DNA from: Cercis canadensis | Taxonomy: Eukaryota; Streptophyta; Magnoliopsida; Fabales; Fabaceae | Direction of reading: 5' to 3' | DNA length: 64,000 nt | Assembly: GCA_003255065.1 (NCBI GenBank) | Contig: QAOA01004016.1 | Span: 468,098 to 532,097 of the forward strand | In this document: positions 58,211 through 64,000 of the stretch, one piece after another | How the letters are laid out: the number at the start of each line of letters is the position of its first letter | Numbering within the stretch: position 1 is the first letter of the stretch | Notes under the pieces: model-generated | What the model was told of the DNA's origin: nothing | The model's database searches: none | What the model saw: only the letters and a program-made list of their open reading frames with translations | Made by a program: the position numbers and the translations under genes

Positions 58211-59359
58211 CATTTAGGATTGCTGTTTTTCTGTTTTATTTTTAGAATTTTCTGGTTCTTTCCAATTAATTTAAGAGTTGTGAAGAGAATTGTTTGAAGC
58301 AATTTTGATTCTAAAGTGCTATAACATGAGTGGAAAATTATCTTGCTTCTTGGATTTAAGTGGTATGGCAACAAAATTTGATTTGCATGAGTTGATTCTT
58401 GGTAGTCTTATAAGCTGTGAGGATTTGAGCCATATGTCATGATTATTTCTTGTGTGTTTTCATCTATCAATTTGACACTCTAGAACTTGTTCTGTTTCTT
58501 AGTTGAGGTTACATTTGCACATGCATGAATAAAAGTGATTAAGGCATTCCTTTCTTTGAGAAGTTACTTGACCAAATAGCTAACCTTGATGTTATCCTTT
58601 GATTACCCGTTTTGAGCCTAATGATCCTTTCTTTCATGTGTAGCTCATTACAAGTCTAAGTGTAAAACCATATCCTACCCAACCCTTAGGAATTGAAGAG
58701 CATTGCATTGAATTAAAAAGAGAGTGAATTCTTACAAAAACAAAGCATCAAGTTGTAGTTGATTGGTTGTGGCTGAAATTGTTAAGTGTTGTGCTTAAAA
58801 AAAAATATAAAAAAATACAGTAGCAGCAAAAGAATAAAGTTGTTTTGGGAAAAGTAAAAATGAGTTGAAGCCCAAAGTCAAGATGTATAAAGTACTTGAA
58901 TCTCTCCATAATCAAATGCTCTTTATGATTCCTTGGGTGCTTTAGCCATTTTTCCATATTATTGTCATCCATTTACCTTTCCCCATTACAACCCTTTAAA
59001 AGTCCTTTTGATTTGTGTTATGCATGTGACATAGGTAGTGGAGATTGAGAATATGAACAAGCTTATGGTAGTGTGATTTTTGATAGGATGATTTGAGAGA
59101 AACACTTACCTTAGACACTTAAGGGAATTGAGAGCATTTATTTATCTTGTGAGAGGCTATCTACTTTGACTCCTTCATATTAAATGAAATTGCCATGTTG
59201 TGTGTTCTCTAGTTGTCAAGAGATGTTGTTCCATGAGTGTTGCTGTTTCTTTAAGTTTGAATTGTTTTCTTACCTTGATCTTTACATTCTTGTTTTGTTT
59301 GGAGAGCTGTCTTCTTTCTCTAGTTTGATTTTTGTGATTTTGCCCAGGAGTGCAAAAAG
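58211..59359 (+). other. Element B 3' internal region
   Basis: Noncoding. Positions 59010-59190 resemble the complement of 63840-64000 in the family-A element (shared CAAGCTTATGGTAGTG), so A and B share a 3' region. Confidence 0.65.
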
Positions 59360-59376
59360 CTAAGTGTGGGGGAATT
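59360..59376 (+). promoter_or_regulatory. Element B polypurine tract
   Basis: CTAAGTGTGGGGGAATT directly before the 3' LTR start TGATGAGACG. It is the same tract as that of the family-A element at 63475-63491 on the other strand. Confidence 0.85.
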
Positions 59377-60687
59377 TGATGAGACGTTATTTTACACTAT
59401 TTGTTTCCCTTATACTTAGTCTTTTGGTATGTGTTTCTAGTGATTTTTATGACCCTTAGACATGTTTTGTAGATTTGGACTTACTGGTACTTATAGATAT
59501 TAATTGCATAACTGTTGAATTCTGACATTGCTTACATTTTTCACCATATCTTGTGCTACAGATGTTCAATTGATGTGATTCTAGTTTCGTTGGAAAGCTG
59601 ACAGAAACTTCTACATTTTATATGCAGAGCCTAAAAACTGATTCTCACGTCTGGATAACTGCAATTCGTGTGCAAACTGTCCAAATTTTCTGCATCCGCC
59701 CAACATTGACTGATTCCTTTCCTTAGGCCTGCCTATTGGACCAGAGCATGTTTATTTGGGCCAACATTTGCTTATTGGGCCAGCACACATGACACTAGGG
59801 CTTGATCACGTTTTTACCATTGATAATTTAGGATTAGCTTTGTTTTGTATTTAGGAAACTATTAGGAAACCTAGTGGAGGCAGCCAACTACTATTTATTC
59901 TCAAGTTGTTGAGGAAAATAGGATACCACATTACCACCTTGTCATTAGAAGCTGCTGCTGGTGCCTCCTATTGCTGAATTTGTTTTCAAGACTCTTGCTT
60001 TGCTTGAAGCCTTCCATGGAGGGCTAAGTTCTTTTGTAATCAATTCAAGAGGAGCCAAACTTAATAATCCAGAGTTCTTGTGCTTCAACCGGGTTTGATT
60101 TAATATAGTTTGATTGTCTTCTTCTTCTTATCTTCATGTGATTGAATGGTATTTTAATTGCATGCATGTTTTATATGAATTTAAATCGGTTAATTAGATT
60201 CATCACAGTAATCAAATTGCTGATCATATGTTAAAGGTTTTTAATATATGGTTAACTTGGACAATTCGGTTATTAAATTAATCCAGACTTAGTGATATAG
60301 AGCAGTTGCCTAGATTCTTAGTTCTAAGATTAATTGAATCCTGATTGGTAATCAGTATGAATTCTAAGTGTTGCTGTTAGGGGTTTCAGGTAACATTTAA
60401 CCAAGAATTAAATCAGATTTTGGATAATCTTTAGTGAACAAGGACAGATTAGGGTTTGGTTGCTTGCTTGAGTTGATTATGTTGTCTCTTACTTGATTAA
60501 TTTTTGTTTACTGCTTTTTGAGTACTTATTATACTGCATTCAACACAAAATCCCCTTATTCTGTTCTTGCTTAAGTTCTACTAGATTAGTTGTTCTGGTG
60601 AATCCTTAGGAGACGACACTAGTTGCATCCTATACTACAAATTAGTTGCAATTATTAGTTTAATTTTGTACGGTTTGGCACCCGTCA
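59377..60687 (+). mobile_element. Element B 3' LTR, 1311 bp
   Basis: Starts TGATGAGACG and ends CACCCGTCA; partner of 49741-52685. It preserves the empty insertion site of A5. Confidence 0.95.
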
Positions 60688-61739
60688 GGCCTCAGGTGTA
60701 TCCATGCAGGGCTCCTCCACTGGTGGACTCACGGGGATAGCTCGTGGTGGAGCACCGGCTAGAGCGAAGTAGGCGCCCTGTGTGTCGGTGCGGCGATCAA
60801 CCATCCCTATCACTTTTAGGGTATCCATCCCTAGCGGTAAGGGTCAACAGGTGATCGTGAGGGTGGACTCTTCACCCAAGACGTTCAGGTGTCGGGCGAG
60901 TCTCGTGATGACTGAACCACCACCAATAGCCCCGAAGTTGCCTCGTTGCAGGTAACCCTTCACCAATTGAATGTAGGCATGTCTGAGGTGGTAATGTTTT
61001 TCTCCCGTATGCACTGGAAGTAGAATAGGTCCCTCTTGCTCACCACTCTCGTGCTCTCCCTTCTTGCATTCAACGAGTGGACCAACAACTTGTGTATATA
61101 GTGAAGCGCTGGTGAACGGAGGGTGGATGCCTTTGACCGTTTAGCTTCATAAGTGGCTTTAGTGCTCAATTCCTTCTAGCATTCTGTCGGGTCTGCTTTG
61201 GTAAAGGTCCAGTCCAATTGGTAGGTGTCCCTCGTCCGGAGTCCAGTAGGCCGCTGTTCCGCGAGCCCCGCTGCCTCGATGAACTCCTGAAGACTCATGC
61301 TATGCATGAAGGAGCCAAGACGGAACTTGATCGTGTCTGGCTCATACCACGTGGTGTTGGAATCTGTGAATATGGTGTTTGTCTGCACCGTGGCAAGAAA
61401 CTCAAAGGTGAGTTCTCTGTATGCTGGTTCTTGGAGCTCAAAGATACTGCTCCATTATCCTGGACTCAGGAGCAGTCTCACCTCCTCTTCAAGCCCAAGC
61501 TCTTGCAACACTAGCCATACTGGGTATCGACTAGGTTCAAACGATTTGGTGGAGAGTTTGGTCAATCTCTCCTCATGCTCTGCACCTTGAAATCTGAGGA
61601 ATGGGTGGACTGATGTGTCAGTGGTCCCTAATCTTCTCTTCTTAGAGGGTGGAGACGGTGATTCCGGAGGGTTCAGGCGATTCTTCCTTGGTTGTAGCTT
61701 CTCATGACGTTGCTATGATTCATCGGTACGCTTCATCAT
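60688..61739 (-). pseudogene. Athila-C late ORF, 5' part
   Basis: Plant Athila-type elements carry an additional ORF after pol, in the place of a retroviral envelope gene; its role is not established. Here the ATG is at 61739 (MMKRTDES, then a stop). A Pro/Ser-rich basic part is followed by YEPDTIKFRLGSFMHSMSLQ and GLRTRDTYQLDW (61388-61176), then SKASTLRSPALHYIHKLLVH and VVSKRDLFYF (61169-61000). A one-base frame change near 60980 leads into GNFGAIGGGSVITRLARHLN, which continues to 60693 and across element B to 49289. At least four stops break the frame. This resembles the putative plant transposon protein domain often found in such elements. Confidence 0.75.
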
Positions 61740-62048
61740 GTCATTTCCTGTAAAAGTAAATGAACCAAGTGAATCTCAAAGCATGGAAAATCCAAGAAAA
61801 TTGGACCTGTACTACCTATAAATGCATGCATACAATGCTACAATGAGGAGCATCATTCAATTCTAATAAGTGACCCTATAGGGAGTAACATGCATCCATA
61901 GTGTGGAATAAATTAACAAATCAGTGTACATTGATTACCTCTGTGTGGGCAAGCAAGTTGGAATAAAACAATAAATCATTTTCCATAGCTTTGACAGGAA
62001 ATCATAAGAAACTGGAATCAAGGAGAACACCATAAGTAGTAAGAATGC
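61740..62048 (-). other. Athila-C sequence upstream of the late ORF
   Basis: Noncoding. The minus strand has TTTACTTTTACAG ending at 61748, a good splice acceptor, nine bases before the ATG. The region is cut at 62048 by the family-A element. Confidence 0.55.
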
Positions 62049-63474
62049 TGATGAGCTGCCGAGGCTCCTCAAATTAGTTAATGTTTAAGGTCGGTTACCT
62101 AGCTTTTTGCAGCAAGGGGTAGCCCTAAGTCGAACCTAAGGATTGTTCTATTTAGTGAATCATATGGAGAGGCATATAAACAGGGGGGTTGTGTTTGTTT
62201 ATGTGATTAACGAAAATTAATTATCAGTGGTAGAGTTTTAGAGAAAGCAACCAATCCAAGTCTTAACTAATTCTGATTTTGATTCATCCTTGATTTCCAA
62301 GGATCCATTTAATTGTTAACCATGTTCTTGGCCTTTAAAACATCTCAAGAAGCCTCTCAATGTTCTATGGATGTCTACTGGTTAGGCAACCAGAATTCGG
62401 TTCAACAAGGGACTAAATGAATTAAGCAAACATTTAAGTCCAGTTTAACCTAAGTCCTGAATCCAGCCAAGGTAATTAATCCGTCCAAGCTTAGAACCAT
62501 TAATTAACCATACAATCCTCTTTTATCACATGCAAACAGAATATGAACACATGAATAATCCAATCCGAATTAAGCAATTCAAACAGAATATTTCAGAGGA
62601 TTGAAAGAACTTGATTAACAACTAAAATGAAGAACAACAACACATAATCTCAAAATCAATAATCAGAATAGCAAAACCTAGATTGATAGGATGATTTAGC
62701 CCTCCATGAACAAGAGGAGCTGAGTACTTACAAAATATCTAAGAGAAAACTTAAGAGCTAAGGAAAGCTAGAAAGCTGTCTAAAATATCTAAAGACTTCA
62801 TTTCCAATTTCGGCTGCCCCCCTCTTGCTGATATAGACCTCCAAATTTACATGCACACCCAAATTGCCCTTAGGGCACACTTGTTCCCATGGGCCTTAGC
62901 TTCAATTGGGCTTTGGTTTGGGCCCATTTGGACTTGTCATGAGGAAGTTAGGCCCATTTAAGTGGCAGAAGGTGTCTGGAACCGTCAGCTAACTTGCACA
63001 GCAAATAAGACCATCTTCAACATAAAATATGGTGAACTGGTCTTCATATCAATTGAAGCTCTGTCTGTTACTTTCCAATGGTACCAGTTGCAGGTCCATA
63101 TGACATTCACAACTCAAGTTATGACCCAAATACTGCATGTAGGTCAGGATCCTGCGACAGCATGTCTTCTCTGGCTTCCAGGCTGCATATGACCTTCTGA
63201 ACGTCCGAATTAGCTTTGGAGCCCTGAAAGAAAGTTGTAGACAATTCTCTCAGCTTTCCAAAAAGGTATGAGTCGGAATTTTTAGACATCTAGAACTAAA
63301 GATATGCATGAAACACAGAGACAGCATATAATGCCCAGTATTGCTGGAAATTACAATTAAGCATAAATGGATCCAAAGTCATGAAATGAGGTCTAAGTCT
63401 ATGCAATTCAGCCCAAAAGAGGTTTAAAAGACTAAGTATGAGGAATAACTATTGTATAAAAAGTGTGTTCATCA
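62049..63474 (-). mobile_element. A4, 3' LTR of a family-A element
   Basis: It is 1426 bp with the family ends. Unlike A1, A2, A3 and A5, the flanks are not duplicated (AATGC left, AATTC right), and the right flank is a polypurine tract. It is therefore the 3' LTR of an element that continues beyond the window. AATGC is the expected target duplication. Confidence 0.85.
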
Positions 63475-64000
63475 AATTCCCCCACACTTAGCTTTTGCAC
63501 GTCTCGGGCAAACTAAAATTTCAAAACTAAGAAAAGCAAGAACAAGGAAACAAAAACAAATTTTAAAACTAAAGGATCACCTCCCATTGATATTTAAGAA
63601 ATGCAGAAGTTCATACCACAAGTAAGATAAGCAAAACTAAGAAAAGCAAGAATAAGGAAACAAAAACAAATTTTTTAAAAAACTAAAGGATCACCTCCCA
63701 ATGATATTTAAGAAATGCAGAAGTTCATACCACAAGTATGATAAGCAATTAAAGATTCAAGGAACTCACAGCATTCATGAAATAAAATTTCTTCTCATCC
63801 AAAATCAACAAACAAGGTAACTTCAATTGGAAAGCATAAGTTAAGAATGATAGATCCTCACAAGATACACTCTCAATCCCTCAAGTGTTTAGAAATTAAG
63901 TACTTCACTCAATCAAACTCATGAAGAGATGCACTACCATAAGCTTGCTTATCCTCTATTTCTCCACTACTCAAACAAATGCACACACAAATCAAGAGGA
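63475..64000 (-). other. Family-A element, 3' internal region
   Basis: The minus strand reads GCTAAGTGTGGGGGAATT directly before the LTR (63475-63491), which is the PPT. A direct tandem duplication of about 115 bp lies at 63519-63748; the copies differ at a few bases and in an A/T run. The rest is noncoding and similar to the 3' region of element B. Confidence 0.75.

Larger units (their letters stand above)
49741..60687 (+). mobile_element. Element B, non-autonomous LTR retrotransposon
   Basis: Flanked by an exact GGCCT duplication (49736-49740, 60688-60692). LTRs start TGATGAGAC and end CACCCGTCA. It has a tRNA-Asp-type PBS and a PPT. Without the nested solo LTRs A5 and Ogre-E it is about 6.8 kb. 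It encodes one gag-like frame and no protease, RT, RNase H or integrase, so it must depend on enzymes from a relative. The PBS, the AAGTGTGGGGG tract and the gag style point to the Athila lineage. Confidence 0.92.

Overview
This window is repeat-dominated nuclear DNA of a eudicot plant. The evidence is AT-rich sequence, plant-type LTR retrotransposons of the Ogre/Tat, Athila and Copia lineages, a plant CACTA transposon, a plant tRNA-derived SINE, and a fragment of a leucine-rich-repeat receptor-like protein gene. The species cannot be named from the sequence, and no intact host gene is visible. Family names are by recognition of motifs and layout, not by search. Elements are labelled here Ogre-F, Copia, A (five copies), CACTA, Athila-C, Ogre-D, B and Ogre-E.

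1-14545: Ogre-F, minus strand. The part left of its 3.6-kb LTR (4944-8530) holds a 3' region and a decayed gag but no ORF1 or pol, so it looks like a gag-only derivative. The same LTR is followed on its right by a second copy of the 3' region, giving an internal-LTR-internal arrangement. Near 10030 this joins a truncated minus-strand Copia element (integrase, protease and gag remnants, PBS, LTR 13470-14545).

14546-24058: solo LTR A1 (TSD GTACA), a weak LINE RNase H remnant, the C-terminal piece of a receptor-like protein gene cut by a CACTA element with dense subterminal repeats and a degenerate five-exon transposase gene, a foldback MITE, a SINE with 13/15-matching target duplications, and an LTR-like remnant.

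24059-64000: one large nest. The host is a minus-strand Athila-like element (Athila-C) with its 3' LTR at 24059-25514 and a late ORF that is split but reads in frame across an insertion. Three elements sit in it. Ogre-D (26125-48840, TSD ACAGG) is a complete minus-strand Ogre/Tat element with 3.3-kb LTRs, ORF1, gag-pro, a candidate intron, RT, two RNase H domains, integrase and a 39-copy minisatellite. B (49741-60687, TSD GGCCT) is a non-autonomous plus-strand element without pol. An A-family element (3' LTR 62049-63474) runs off the right edge. Further solo LTRs lie inside these: A2 and A3 in Ogre-D, A5 in the 5' LTR of B, and Ogre-E in the interior of B.

Removing the two solo LTRs (one TSD each) and the candidate intron makes gag-pro-pol of Ogre-D exactly 7038 nt, a multiple of three. 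It decays almost only by nonsense changes. The most unusual signals are the phase-consistent intron, the two unrelated-looking 39-41-bp arrays that share a hairpin layout, a sequence module apparently shared between LTRs of different lineages and amplified as a 190-bp tandem repeat in Ogre-E, and the 578-codon frame of B, which joins a gag-like half to a hydrophobic half.
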